Assembly: GCA_965601955.1 (NCBI GenBank)
Contig: OZ271855.1
Location: 1,240,001-1,304,000, forward strand
Direction: 5' to 3'
DNA from: RHLJ01 sp965601955
Lineage (GTDB): Bacteria > Bacteroidota > Rhodothermia > Balneolales > Balneolaceae
DNA length: 64,000 nucleotides
Every line of letters begins with the position of its first letter. Within the stretch, counting starts at the first letter, position 1. Made by a program: the position numbers and the translations under genes. The notes beneath the pieces are model-generated. The model did no database searches and was not told the origin of the DNA. It saw only the letters and a program-made list of their open reading frames with translations. Below, piece by piece: positions 33,436 through 42,913 of this stretch.

Positions 33436-35856
33436 ATGACTGAGGTTAAGGCACCTAATACCCGAAAAACCTTCACTAAAGCACAAAAAAAAGAAGTGCT
33501 CGATGATTTTCGTTTAGGTTGGGTTAGCCGGTATATGTCATTGGCAGGTCGAAAGGAAGTACTCTCTGGTAAGGCTAAATTTGGAATTTTTGGGGATGGA
33601 AAAGAAATCCCTCAAATCGCACTGGCCAAAGTGTTTAGAAATGGCGATTTCAGGTCCGGATACTATAGAGATCAGACATTTATGATGGCGATTGGTGAGA
33701 TGAGCATCAATCAGTTTTTTGCTCAGCTATATGCTCATCCCGATGAAAAGGCCGACCCATATTCAGCAGGCCGACAAATGAATTCTCATTTTGCCACCAG
33801 GCTGATTGATGAAGAGGGTAACTGGATAGATCAGACCAAATCGAAAAACACCTCATCAGATATCTCTCCTACCGCAGGGCAAATGGCACGATTAGTAGGG
33901 CTTGCCCAGGCATCAAAAGTGTACAGGGAGAATAAAGCACTCCAGAAAGGGGAGTGGAAGAAATTTTCAAAAGGTGGTAATGAAGTAGCATTCGGTACTA
34001 TTGGCGATGCAAGTACTTCAGAGGGCGTGTTCTGGGAAGCTATTAATGCAATTGGTGTAATGCAGCTTCCTTTTGTGATGTCGGTTTGGGATGATGGCTA
34101 TGGAATCTCAGTACCAAAAGAATTCCAAACCACGAAAGGAAGTATCTCAAAAATTTTGGCTGGCTTCCAGAGAACGGAAGATGAACCAGGTTATGAAATC
34201 CTAAAGGTAAAAGCCTGGGATTACCAGGACCTCATCAAGACCTATGAAAAAGCAGCTGAAATAGCCCGGAATGAGCATGTTCCGGTTCTCGTACATGTTG
34301 AAGAAGTAACCCAGCCTCAGGGGCACTCAACCTCTGGTTCTCACGAGCGATACAAATCTAAAGACCGACTTGAGTGGGAAGTTGAATACTGCTGTCTTCA
34401 GCAGTTAAGAAAATGGATTCTTGCTAAGAAAATCGCATCCGAAGCAGATCTCGACCAAATCGAAACAGAAGCGCTTCAGGAGGTAGTCAAGGCCAGGGCA
34501 GAAGCCTGGGAAGCGTATATCACTCCAATGAAAGAAGAGAAAGCATTCGTATTGGAACGAGTAGCCAAGCTCTTGGAAGAAACAGGTGATACACGACTTG
34601 AAGACCTGATCAAGAAGATCAAAATCATTCCCAATGCCATTAGGAAAGATATTATCCCGGTAGCTAAAAAGGCGGTAAGGTTTACCGTTGGATCTGAAAG
34701 TGCTTCGCGAAAAGAATTACTGGATTGGTTGAATGAGATTAAGCCGATCAATGAAGACCGATACAACTCTCATCTGTTAAGTGAGACTTCAAAATCTCCA
34801 CTAAATGTTGAGCATGTTGCCCCAGCATATCCCGAAAAGCCAGACATGGTAGATGGAAGAATTATCGTTCGGGATAATTTTGAGAAGCTCTTCGAGGAAT
34901 ATCCGCAAGTTCTGACTTTTGGAGAGGATGTTGGTGCCCTTGGTGATGTAAACAAAGGTCTGGAAGGTCTTCAGGAAAAATTTGGCCAGCTTCGGGTTTC
35001 TGATACCGGAATTCGTGAAGCAACCATTCTGGGGCAAGGAATTGGTATGGCACTTCGCGGCCTTCGTCCAATTGCTGAGATTCAGTACCTGGACTATCTA
35101 TTATACTGTTTTTATGTGTTGAGTGATGACCTGGCTTCCTTGAGATATCGAACCAAAGGAGGGCAAACAGCTCCGGTTATTATCAGGACTCGTGGTCATA
35201 GGCTGGAAGGAATCTGGCACTCTGGTTCTCCAATGGGAGTAATCTTAGGTGGTGCTCGAGGTATTCACTTATGTGTCCCGAGAAATCTTACCGAAGCGGC
35301 TGGTTTCTACAATACCTTATTAAAAGGAGATGATCCTGCGATCGTTATTGAGCCTTTAAATGGTTATCGACTCAAAGAGCCACAACCAACCAATGTGGTA
35401 GAGTTTACTACTCCATTAGGTATTCCTGAAGTGCTGAGTGAAGGAACCGATATTACCATCGTTTCTTATGGCTCCACATTGAATATTGTATCATCAGTAC
35501 TTCCTCAATTAGAAGAAGTGGGCATTTCTGCTGAACTGATTGATGTAAGAACACTCATGCCTTTCGATATCAATCATTCTATTGTTGAGTCGGTAAAGAA
35601 AACGAATCGTCTGCTTATTGTTGACGAGGATGTTCCGGGTGGAGCTTCGGCATTTATTCTACATCATATCCTCCAGGAGCAAAGAGGGTATTTCCACTTA
35701 GATTCTGAACCTCGTTGCTTAACGGGTAAGGAACACCGACCTGCTTATGCTTCAGATGGCGATTACTTCAGTAAGCCCAATGCGGAAGACATCTTTGATG
35801 AGGTGTATGATATGATGAGAGAGTGCGAGCCTGAGAAGTTTCCTGAGATTTATTAG
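33436..35856 (+). CDS. Fused alpha/beta E1 of a 2-oxoacid dehydrogenase complex (BCKDH/PDH-like)
   Basis: 806-residue TPP-dependent decarboxylase combining E1-alpha (about 1-420) and E1-beta (about 480-806). The TPP/Mg motif appears as GDASTSEGVFWEAIN (Asp-Ala in place of Gly-Asp-Gly); the beta part has FGEDVGALGDVNKG, the IREATILGQGIGMALRG motif and HRPAYASDGDYFSKPN. Fused E1 proteins of this kind are common in Bacteroidota and usually act on branched-chain 2-oxo acids or pyruvate. No E2 or E3 gene is adjacent. Which oxo acid is used cannot be read from sequence; the upstream ilvE 33 kb away is not evidence. Confidence 0.88.
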   Translation: MTEVKAPNTRKTFTKAQKKEVLDDFRLGWVSRYMSLAGRKEVLSGKAKFGIFGDGKEIPQIALAKVFRNGDFRSGYYRDQTFMMAIGEMSINQFFAQLYAHPDEKADPYSAGRQMNSHFATRLIDEEGNWIDQTKSKNTSSDISPTAGQMARLVGLAQASKVYRENKALQKGEWKKFSKGGNEVAFGTIGDASTSEGVFWEAINAIGVMQLPFVMSVWDDGYGISVPKEFQTTKGSISKILAGFQRTEDEPGYEILKVKAWDYQDLIKTYEKAAEIARNEHVPVLVHVEEVTQPQGHSTSGSHERYKSKDRLEWEVEYCCLQQLRKWILAKKIASEADLDQIETEALQEVVKARAEAWEAYITPMKEEKAFVLERVAKLLEETGDTRLEDLIKKIKIIPNAIRKDIIPVAKKAVRFTVGSESASRKELLDWLNEIKPINEDRYNSHLLSETSKSPLNVEHVAPAYPEKPDMVDGRIIVRDNFEKLFEEYPQVLTFGEDVGALGDVNKGLEGLQEKFGQLRVSDTGIREATILGQGIGMALRGLRPIAEIQYLDYLLYCFYVLSDDLASLRYRTKGGQTAPVIIRTRGHRLEGIWHSGSPMGVILGGARGIHLCVPRNLTEAAGFYNTLLKGDDPAIVIEPLNGYRLKEPQPTNVVEFTTPLGIPEVLSEGTDITIVSYGSTLNIVSSVLPQLEEVGISAELIDVRTLMPFDINHSIVESVKKTNRLLIVDEDVPGGASAFILHHILQEQRGYFHLDSEPRCLTGKEHRPAYASDGDYFSKPNAEDIFDEVYDMMRECEPEKFPEIY

Positions 35857-35884
35857 GCTCTCTCTTCAAACTCCCTTTAAAGAC

Positions 35885-35958
35885 GTCATCCTGAGGCTAC
35901 TGCCGAAGGATCTAATTGGATATTCGTTCAGATCCTTCGCAAGTATGCTCAGGATGAC
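35885..35958. repeat. Dispersed palindromic repeat (GTCATCCTGAG family)
   Basis: GTCATCCTGAG (35885-35895) and CTCAGGATGAC (35948-35958) are perfect complements. Inside, CGAAGGATCT (35904-35913) pairs with AGATCCTTCG (35930-35939). It lies between the convergent E1 dehydrogenase and DUF58 genes. Confidence 0.9.
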
Positions 35959-35994
35959 CATATGAAAAATATCGGGTGGGCTGATTTATAACTC

Positions 35995-37323
35995 TTAAAT
36001 CAAGCCTCTCGCCTTCAGCTCCAGGTATTTATTGATCGCATTCACGGATAGTTCTTTAGGTGGGGTAAGAATAGAATGAATTCCGTGCTGAGTGAGGGAC
36101 TTCACGATCTGCTTCTTTTCAAAACTGAATTTTTCGGCCACCGTTTTGGTGTAGATGTCCCCAATATTCTCAGAATCTCTTTCCAGCAGGGATGTGAGCT
36201 CCGTGTTCTCAAAGAAGATGGTCACGAGCAGGTGGTCTCTAGCAATTCGCTGTAAATAAGGGAGCTGACGCTCCATGGAAGAAAAGGTCTCGAAGTTAGT
36301 ATAGAGCAAGACCAGGCTTCGCTGATTTAAATGAGAGCGGAGAGTAACCACTAACCGTTCATAATCGGATTCCAGGAAATTGGTATCCAGCTTATATAGG
36401 GCTTCCTGTATTTTTCTGATGTGAGTTCGTTTCTTTTCCGGTCGAACTACCACGGAGTCTTTATTAGAGAAAGTAATTAGCCCAGCTTTATCGTCTTTAA
36501 TAAGGGAGATGTTCGAAATAACCAGGCTGGTGTTGATAGCATATTCGAACAGGGTCATTTCGTCAAAGGGGAGCTTCATTACCCTTCCCATATCAATGAC
36601 ATTCACTACCTGCTGAGAACGCTCATCCTGGTACTGATTGACCATGAGATGTTGGGAGCGAGCTGTAGCTTTCCAGTTGATAGACCGGACATCGTCACCT
36701 CTTACATATTCCTTGATTTGGTCGAATTCCATGGTGTGCCCTAGTCTTCGAATCTTTTTAATCCCAATATTAGAAAGCCGGTTTGAGATGGCATACAACT
36801 CAAATTTCCTCATCTGAATGAAGGAAGGGTAAACGGGCAATTTTTCCGGTTGAGGAAATACAAATTTCCTTCTGATAAAACCGATTTTGGAAGTAATGAA
36901 TGCATTGATGTTTCCGAAATCGAATTCCCCTCGAACCGTTGGTCTGAGTGTGTAAGTGAACTCCTTTCCTGAGTTCTTTTCAAAAGTGGTTTTAATCTCA
37001 AAATTCCGGATTTGGAACTGGTGGGGTATCTCATCCACAAGAGAGCAATGAATAAAAAACGGGTAGGAAGAGGAAGCCTTAATCCGAATGGTATTTTCAT
37101 CGCCATTGGATAATCGTTGAGGTGAAATTCTTTCGGCTTCAAAACCAGACCTGGAATAAAGGAGAATCAGGTCGGTAAATAGCGATAATCCTACAATGAG
37201 GAGCAGAAGATCCCCAAGTACTTCGAAGGTTGCATAGAAATATCCAAGAGCATAGCTCGCGCTGGTGATAGCTAATGCTAAAAAGAAGCGGGAAGTCGCA
37301 AAAAAGCTCTTGAAAAATTTCAC
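35995..37323 (-). CDS. DUF58 domain protein
   Basis: 442 residues. Two N-terminal membrane segments (about 10-60) are followed by a beta-rich region and the DUF58 core with the motif YVRGDDVRSINWKATARS, plus a vWA-like fold (VVNVIDMGRVMKLPFDEMT resembles a MIDAS region with a missing Ser). It is last in a MoxR/DUF58/DUF4350/DUF4129/membrane/SpoIIM operon; its ATG overlaps the moxR stop by one base. In this widespread cluster DUF58 proteins are thought to be MoxR client or adaptor proteins at the membrane. Confidence 0.9.
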   Translation of the reverse strand: MKFFKSFFATSRFFLALAITSASYALGYFYATFEVLGDLLLLIVGLSLFTDLILLYSRSGFEAERISPQRLSNGDENTIRIKASSSYPFFIHCSLVDEIPHQFQIRNFEIKTTFEKNSGKEFTYTLRPTVRGEFDFGNINAFITSKIGFIRRKFVFPQPEKLPVYPSFIQMRKFELYAISNRLSNIGIKKIRRLGHTMEFDQIKEYVRGDDVRSINWKATARSQHLMVNQYQDERSQQVVNVIDMGRVMKLPFDEMTLFEYAINTSLVISNISLIKDDKAGLITFSNKDSVVVRPEKKRTHIRKIQEALYKLDTNFLESDYERLVVTLRSHLNQRSLVLLYTNFETFSSMERQLPYLQRIARDHLLVTIFFENTELTSLLERDSENIGDIYTKTVAEKFSFEKKQIVKSLTQHGIHSILTPPKELSVNAINKYLELKARGLI

Positions 37324-38342
37324 TATCTGGGCACTTCTATTTTATCAGCGAGTTGTTTTAATACCGCTTCAGGTTCTACTCCCTCCATCTCTTTTTCAGG
37401 AGTAAGCGTGATTCGATGTTTCAAAGCAGGAGCAACCACAAACTTCACATCTTCAGGAGTAATAAAATCCCTGTTTTGCATAGTCGCCCAGGCCTGAGCA
37501 GCACGCATCAGGTATACCGATGCACGAGGAGAAGCGCCTATCGAAATAGAACTGGAATTCCTTGTTTCCTGTACAATTTTAGCAATGTACTCCATGAGTT
37601 GCGGCTCAACGTGAACCTCAGTAACAAGCTCTCGCTGTTTTATTAATTCTTTGGAATCAACCACTGAGTTGACCCGGGCTAAATCTGATTCCGTTTTGCG
37701 TTCGTAGCTACCATTCAAGATGGCCACTTCATCTTCAAGGGAAGGATAGCCTACTTCAATTTTGAATAGAAAACGGTCCAGTTGTGCTTCAGGTAACCGA
37801 TAGGTGCCCTCATGTTCAATAGGGTTTTGGGTAGCGATCACCGTAAAAGGAGCTTCCATTGGATAGGTAGTTCCATCTACCGTTATTTGGCGTTCCTGCA
37901 TAACCTCAAACAAGGCAGACTGAGTTTTAGCTGGGGCGCGGTTGATCTCGTCAATTAGCACAATGTTGGAAAAAACAGGGCCCTGCCTGAATTCGAAATC
38001 AGTGGTTTTTGCATTAAATACGCTTGTACCGATGATATCAGCAGGCATTAAATCCGGAGTGAATTGAATACGGGAAAACCCGGTATTGATTGTTTTGGCT
38101 AGCAGCCGCACAGAAAGTGTTTTTGCTACACCAGGAACCCCTTCTATCAATAAATGTCCGTTAGCCATAAGACCACAAATAAGGAGGTCAATCATCTCAT
38201 CCTGACCAACAATAACTTTTCTGATCTCTCCTCTGATTTTGGAGACTACTTCCTGAAGTCCGGAAAGGTCAAGTCTATTTTTGAATGTGGCCTCTGAACC
38301 AGAGCCTTGTTCGGGTGATGGTTGCGATACGTCTTCGTTCAT
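37323..38342 (-). CDS. MoxR-family AAA+ ATPase
   Basis: 339 residues. GVPGVAKT is the Walker A and VLIDEINRAP the Walker B; RLPEAQLDRFLFKI holds the arginine-finger region (sensor) and the C-terminal lid domain follows. MoxR proteins are chaperone-like ATPases that activate or assemble envelope proteins, usually encoded beside DUF58/vWA genes as here. It overlaps the DUF4350 gene by 4 bases upstream and the DUF58 gene by one base downstream, indicating translational coupling. Confidence 0.95.
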   Translation of the reverse strand: MNEDVSQPSPEQGSGSEATFKNRLDLSGLQEVVSKIRGEIRKVIVGQDEMIDLLICGLMANGHLLIEGVPGVAKTLSVRLLAKTINTGFSRIQFTPDLMPADIIGTSVFNAKTTDFEFRQGPVFSNIVLIDEINRAPAKTQSALFEVMQERQITVDGTTYPMEAPFTVIATQNPIEHEGTYRLPEAQLDRFLFKIEVGYPSLEDEVAILNGSYERKTESDLARVNSVVDSKELIKQRELVTEVHVEPQLMEYIAKIVQETRNSSSISIGASPRASVYLMRAAQAWATMQNRDFITPEDVKFVVAPALKHRITLTPEKEMEGVEPEAVLKQLADKIEVPR

Positions 38343-39538
38343 CGTTGAGAGTATTTATAGAATCGGTCGATTCTTTCTGTGATTTGTTTTAATTCTTTGT
38401 CCGTAAGCTGCTCTTTATTTTGGAGCAACTCTATTTCTTCAAATAATTCGGTGATTTCTTCAAGATCGATACCTGATCGGTTAGCAATATCACTCAGCGT
38501 ATCCGGCCCAATATCGGAGGTAGAAACTCTAAGGCTTGATCGGATATATTCGTAAAGAAAGAGCACTTTTTTCTCGAAGATATCTTTATGAGTTCCGTTG
38601 TTGAGATATAGATTCGCAATGGTTGTCGCAAATTCGATACTGGTGTTTTTGGGTGATCTAATTACAGGAATAATGCGTTGTGCTCGTTTCGAATTAATAA
38701 TCAGGTACGCGACCATTCCAAATAACGCAATAAACCAGGCCCACTTTAGATTTCTTTGAGAAGTGATATAAGAAAGAGGGGATGCAAAACTCAGGCGTCC
38801 CACTTTATAATACTCATCCCAGTAAGTAGTTCTTTGGGGCAGGTAGGAAAGGGCTTTAAATGCGTAATCGTACTCTTCTACATCGCGGGTGAAGTAGTTG
38901 GTAAATAGAAATGGGTTGGAATGTATAAAATAACTTCCTTCGCCTGCTTCAACCCGGATGAAATTGACCTGGTCTCCATTAGAGTATCCCAGAACCGTAG
39001 TTCGTGTTGTGTCAAAGCTGGTGAAATAAGATTCTGTCAACGTTCTTGGAAATGCCCAGTTCGATTCTTTTTTGATAGCGGGATTTGTGAAGTTGATCGA
39101 ATTGGAAAGAAGAGAATCGAGAGAAGTGGCAGAGGGGTTAATAAAAGGAAATGATTCAGTAATTCTAAGATTTAACGAATCAGCGATCGGCCCTGCTATT
39201 TCGCGAGCTGAAATGAAGACATTATCTCCTGCTTCTACCTTTTCATGAAGGATTTCTGTTTCGAATTGATCTATAGTAAATCCAGCATTGATGAAGATCC
39301 AATTACTGCGGGAGATATCCAGCTCCGACTCAAAAATAGGCCGGCTGTTTACCACGAGTTCCTTCCCGGGAAAGGATGTGCTCAACTGGTCACTCAGGAT
39401 ATAGGTTCCAAATGGGATTTTAGATGATGAAGAGTAATTCTCAGACCAATCGATGGGTGTAGGTTGCGCTAACTTCACAATGGTTAGTACTACCGTAATT
39501 AATAAGAGGCCAGCGATATATTTATGATCCCTTCTCAA
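38339..39538 (-). CDS. DUF4350 domain protein
   Basis: 399 residues: N-terminal membrane anchor (IAGLLLITVVLTIVKLA), a periplasmic region of the GATase-like DUF4350 type (SSKIPFGTYILSDQL, NWIFINAGFTIDQFE...VFISAREI), then a second membrane segment (LKWAWFIALFGMVAYLII) and a cytoplasmic helical tail. Position between DUF4129 and MoxR with 4-base overlaps on both sides is standard for the cluster. Function unknown. Confidence 0.88.
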   Translation of the reverse strand: MRRDHKYIAGLLLITVVLTIVKLAQPTPIDWSENYSSSSKIPFGTYILSDQLSTSFPGKELVVNSRPIFESELDISRSNWIFINAGFTIDQFETEILHEKVEAGDNVFISAREIAGPIADSLNLRITESFPFINPSATSLDSLLSNSINFTNPAIKKESNWAFPRTLTESYFTSFDTTRTTVLGYSNGDQVNFIRVEAGEGSYFIHSNPFLFTNYFTRDVEEYDYAFKALSYLPQRTTYWDEYYKVGRLSFASPLSYITSQRNLKWAWFIALFGMVAYLIINSKRAQRIIPVIRSPKNTSIEFATTIANLYLNNGTHKDIFEKKVLFLYEYIRSSLRVSTSDIGPDTLSDIANRSGIDLEEITELFEEIELLQNKEQLTDKELKQITERIDRFYKYSQR

Positions 39539-40263
39539 CTCGATAACTCACTTTCAAGGTTTTGGTACAATGCCGTTACTTTAGCAAACTTCGTCTTGTC
39601 TATGTTAAAATCTCCGTACTCAACATATTCATAATAATAAGTGAGGGAATTGAAAGAGCTGGATAATCTATGTCCGGATAGTTCTCGTTCATAATCGAAA
39701 TTTGTTTTTTCAATGCTCCAAGTTATCAGTTCTTTTTCATTTAGCAGCTTTAGTACAATCAGATATATATATCTCGTAGCTATCGAATAGTTAGAGTTAG
39801 CGATAGCTTCATTGAGCAGCCCCTGTAAGTCGATATCATTTATATTTTGTTCCTGAATGTTGAGGTCAAAAGCCTCTCCTGTTTTTTTCTTATTGAAAAT
39901 ATTAATCAGGTTACCACCAATAGCCTGGTTTATAATTGCCAGCACCAGAGCTATCACAAAACCATAAAGCACTACACGAAGAAGGAAATTGCCAACAGGA
40001 TTACCGAAGAGGAAATTAATCCACCTGAAAAGGAGAGCTACTAACCGGTCTCTCAATGAATCAGGGTTTTCGGGAAGCCCTTCATATTGAAAGTCAGAAT
40101 CCTCAGCAAAGCCCTGGATAACCTCAGGATCGGGTATCCGAATTTCAATTTCTGAATTTAAATCCTCTTTAATAGCCAGAGAATCCTGGCCAAAAGCATA
40201 GAAGTTGCCTCCGATAAAAAGCAGGAATACAATAAATAAAGAACCAGGTATGCTTCGATTCAT
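39535..40263 (-). CDS. DUF4129 domain protein
   Basis: 242 residues. Signal peptide or N-terminal anchor (residues 6-25), a periplasmic segment, one clear membrane segment (NFLLRVVLYGFVIALVLAII), and a cytoplasmic helical DUF4129 domain with NEAIANSNYSIATRYIYLIVLKLLNEKELITW and Y-rich helices. Overlaps the DUF4350 gene by 4 bases. Confidence 0.85.
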   Translation of the reverse strand: MNRSIPGSLFIVFLLFIGGNFYAFGQDSLAIKEDLNSEIEIRIPDPEVIQGFAEDSDFQYEGLPENPDSLRDRLVALLFRWINFLFGNPVGNFLLRVVLYGFVIALVLAIINQAIGGNLINIFNKKKTGEAFDLNIQEQNINDIDLQGLLNEAIANSNYSIATRYIYLIVLKLLNEKELITWSIEKTNFDYERELSGHRLSSSFNSLTYYYEYVEYGDFNIDKTKFAKVTALYQNLESELSS

Positions 40264-40265
40264 TA

Positions 40266-41099
40266 TTAATCGACTAACCCCTCAATTTTAGCTCTTAAGC
40301 TTCCCCCTTCTTTTCGTTCAACCAGATTATAATATTGCAGGGCAAAAGAGATATGAAACAGCGAGACAAATAAAGAACTTACAGCAGTTGAAATAGCACT
40401 AAAAATAGTAAACAAAGATAAGTACCCTTGTGGGTCATTAATTGTACCTGAATCGGTTAAAAAAATAGACACGAGTGTCGTTGGAAGAATAAGTACATAA
40501 CTGGAAAACAGTATGATGATGTACATAATAAAGAACAACGTAAAAGTAGCCCACCAATAATTCTGGGTCAGCTCCCAGGACCGACCAAGAGATTCAAACA
40601 CCCCTCGTTTTTCGAGTACAATTACCGAAGAAGCCAGGCTTAATCTTATCCCTAAAAAAATAGCAGGTATGATGAAGAAGAGTGCGGAAAAAAACAGGAT
40701 AAACATCATAACTACATAGAGGCCCAGAAATCTCAAAATCAGGATTCCGGAATCTTCTAATAAATCCGTTGTAATTGGTTCTTCTCCTTCTTCAGTAAAG
40801 TATAAATGGTTAAAAGTGACAAGAGATAGAACGGCATAAGAGAGCAAGGTAATCCCCATGCTTGTGAAGTACCTCCATCCAAATAGTTCGCCTAAATCCT
40901 GAGTATTTGACGGATTAAGAATACTTGCGAAGAGTTCAGAAGCATAGCCTTCCATCAAAAAAGCCTGTATCAGATAGAGGGGGGCTACAAAAAAGAACAA
41001 CCCTTTTAGCAGAGATTTGTAGTAAACTCTTACATACTGAAAGGTATCAGTTAAAATATCTCCTAAATCCCGAATTCTTTTATGTTCAAATGTTTGCAT
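40266..41099 (-). CDS. Multi-TM membrane protein of the MoxR cluster
   Basis: About 277 residues from the ATG at 41099 (MQTFEHKRIRDLG), preferred over an upstream ATG at 41156 because the extra 19 residues overlap deep into the preceding gene. About six hydrophobic segments, with RGVFESLGRSWELTQNYWWATF resembling the repeated motif of glycerophosphoryl-diester-phosphodiesterase-type membrane domains. It overlaps the SpoIIM-like gene by 14 bases. No enzymatic domain. Confidence 0.75.
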   Translation of the reverse strand: MQTFEHKRIRDLGDILTDTFQYVRVYYKSLLKGLFFFVAPLYLIQAFLMEGYASELFASILNPSNTQDLGELFGWRYFTSMGITLLSYAVLSLVTFNHLYFTEEGEEPITTDLLEDSGILILRFLGLYVVMMFILFFSALFFIIPAIFLGIRLSLASSVIVLEKRGVFESLGRSWELTQNYWWATFTLFFIMYIIILFSSYVLILPTTLVSIFLTDSGTINDPQGYLSLFTIFSAISTAVSSLFVSLFHISFALQYYNLVERKEGGSLRAKIEGLVD

Positions 41100-42063
41100 G
41101 AGCACGTGCAATTCTTTTTCGATAGATGTTAATGGGCAATACAAAATAGTACCCAATGATGAAGGTGAAAGAGCCCAGAATTATAAACAGGCTTAAAAAA
41201 ATGGGCATTTCTGTATAGCGAGTTACGAAAGATTCCAGAAAGCCGGCAACGATAAATACCGGAATAAGGCTAACCAGCATTTTAATTCCATCTTTAACTC
41301 CTTTAACGAATGCCTGCCCTCGCTTATAAGTTCCCGGGAATAAGAAGCTATTTCCTAATACAAAACCCGCTGCTCCGGAAATAGTGATAGCGCTCAATTC
41401 AAGCGCTCCATGAATGAAGACTACCAGCATCGCTTCTGAGAACAGGTCGTAGTTTTGAAAAAAGGTGAGGAAAACTCCAACCATGATTCCATTTTTCAAC
41501 ATCACCCACCCAGTACCAAAAACGGTGAATACCCCGAGAATAAAATTGATGAAAGATACCCTCACATTATTGAAGGTTATTGCAAAGAACATATTCATCT
41601 GAGTATGCTTTTTATACACTGCTAAAGGGTCCTCCATTTCAATGTTAGTGAGTGTCATATTCACATAAGCATCCCCTAAAATAAGGCGAGCAAACGAACT
41701 GTCATTTTGTTGTGAGACAGCTCCCATCATGCAAAAAAGAACAAAGATAAATACCGCAGCAAAGAGCTCTTTTAATCGATAAGAAAAGATTTGAGGAATT
41801 TCATCTCTCCAGAAGCTTACAAACCTTGATCCACTTTCTTTTCGGTTTTTGTAAATGGTATTGTGAGCCTGTATAGACAGGTCATTTAGGTACTGAGTGG
41901 TTTTGGACCCTTCGAAGCAACTTTGAGCGTAGGCGAGGTCATTATTTAGTTCTATATAAAGCTCAGCTAGCTCATCACCGGTTTCTTTTTTATAGTTCTT
42001 TAATCTTGCTTCAAAATTTTTCCACTTATCGGCATTTTTTCTAAGAAAGGTAACCTCACGCAT
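41086..42063 (-). CDS. SpoIIM-family (stage II sporulation protein M-like) membrane protein
   Basis: 325 residues. A cytoplasmic helical N-terminus (NADKWKNFEARLKNYKKETGDELAELYIELNNDLAYAQ) is followed by about six membrane segments. FNNVRVSFINFILGVFTVFGTGWVMLKNGIMVGV and FIHGALELSAITISGAAGF are the SpoIIM signatures. The organism is not a spore former; in this context SpoIIM-like proteins belong with RDD and MoxR partners. It heads the minus-strand operon and is divergent from an RDD gene 94 bases away. Confidence 0.9.
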   Translation of the reverse strand: MREVTFLRKNADKWKNFEARLKNYKKETGDELAELYIELNNDLAYAQSCFEGSKTTQYLNDLSIQAHNTIYKNRKESGSRFVSFWRDEIPQIFSYRLKELFAAVFIFVLFCMMGAVSQQNDSSFARLILGDAYVNMTLTNIEMEDPLAVYKKHTQMNMFFAITFNNVRVSFINFILGVFTVFGTGWVMLKNGIMVGVFLTFFQNYDLFSEAMLVVFIHGALELSAITISGAAGFVLGNSFLFPGTYKRGQAFVKGVKDGIKMLVSLIPVFIVAGFLESFVTRYTEMPIFLSLFIILGSFTFIIGYYFVLPINIYRKRIARAHANI

Positions 42064-42157
42064 ACGTTTCTTTTCTTGATGTTCTTTTTTTCACTGAGGA
42101 TAAATGGTGTATCTTTTGGCTCATAGTAAGTGTTTTTAATAATAAATAGAAACCAGA

Positions 42158-42913
42158 TTGGCTACGAATCATATTGGGGTAGAGACTACTCAACATGTTA
42201 AACTAAACTACAATCCCGCTCCTATTGGAGATAGATTAATTGCCTTTTTTCTGGATGGCTTTACCCTAATTGGTTTTTATTTAATAACAGTTGCAGCCTT
42301 AGGGGTTATTGCCAATATAAGCGAGGCTTTTAATTCCTTTTCCGAACAAAACGAGTGGATTTTTTTTGTGATCTATGTTATCCCTTCTTTTTTCTATCAT
42401 TTGATTTTTGAAGTTGTTTGGAATGGGAAATCATTTGGTAAATGGCTAATGGGCTTACGCGTAGTACGTGTAGACGGTACTAACCCTACACTGGGTAATT
42501 ATGTAATAAGATGGATGTTCCGCCTTCTTGAGATCACCCTTACCAGTGGTATGGTAGCGTTCATTACAGTATTGGTAAACGGAAAAGGGCAACGTCTGGG
42601 TGATATCGCAGCAAAAACCTGTGTAATTAAGACGACTAAGAAAGTTAAGCTTAGTGATACTATTTACGCTGAACTAGAAAAAGAATATAAAGTCAGGTAT
42701 CCGGAAGTAATTGACCTGAGTGATGCAGATATAAGGACAATAAAAGAAGTGCTGGCTGCGGAGAAAGGGTATGATCGTACCACCTGGTTTGTAATGATTC
42801 AGCGTACAGCAAATATTATTCAGAATAAAGTAGGGATACAGAAACTGGAAGTTAATGCCGATGATTTTCTAGAAAGAGTGATTGAAGATTACAATCAACT
42901 CCATCAATCATAG
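42158..42913 (+). CDS. RDD-family membrane protein
   Basis: 251 residues; the N-terminal two-thirds is an RDD domain: APIGDRLIAFFLDGF (Arg-Asp pair), a middle membrane segment, and GKSFGKWLMGLRVVRVDGTNP...RWMFRLLE, with NGKGQRLGDIAAKT. The C-terminal third is soluble and helical. TTG start. Divergently paired with the SpoIIM-like operon, the usual association for this family. Some RDD proteins act in ion transport, but no role can be fixed here. The 3' end overlaps ctaB by 6 bases. Confidence 0.88.
   Translation: MATNHIGVETTQHVKLNYNPAPIGDRLIAFFLDGFTLIGFYLITVAALGVIANISEAFNSFSEQNEWIFFVIYVIPSFFYHLIFEVVWNGKSFGKWLMGLRVVRVDGTNPTLGNYVIRWMFRLLEITLTSGMVAFITVLVNGKGQRLGDIAAKTCVIKTTKKVKLSDTIYAELEKEYKVRYPEVIDLSDADIRTIKEVLAAEKGYDRTTWFVMIQRTANIIQNKVGIQKLEVNADDFLERVIEDYNQLHQS

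Noticed and set aside
41100..41156. Upstream ATG at 41156 for the membrane protein of the MoxR cluster
   Set aside because: It would overlap the SpoIIM-like gene by 71 bases and add a non-conserved leader; ATG 41099 gives the usual short overlap.
41086..42063. SpoIIM-like gene as a sign of sporulation
   Set aside because: No other sporulation gene is present; the family occurs in non-sporulating bacteria beside MoxR/RDD genes.
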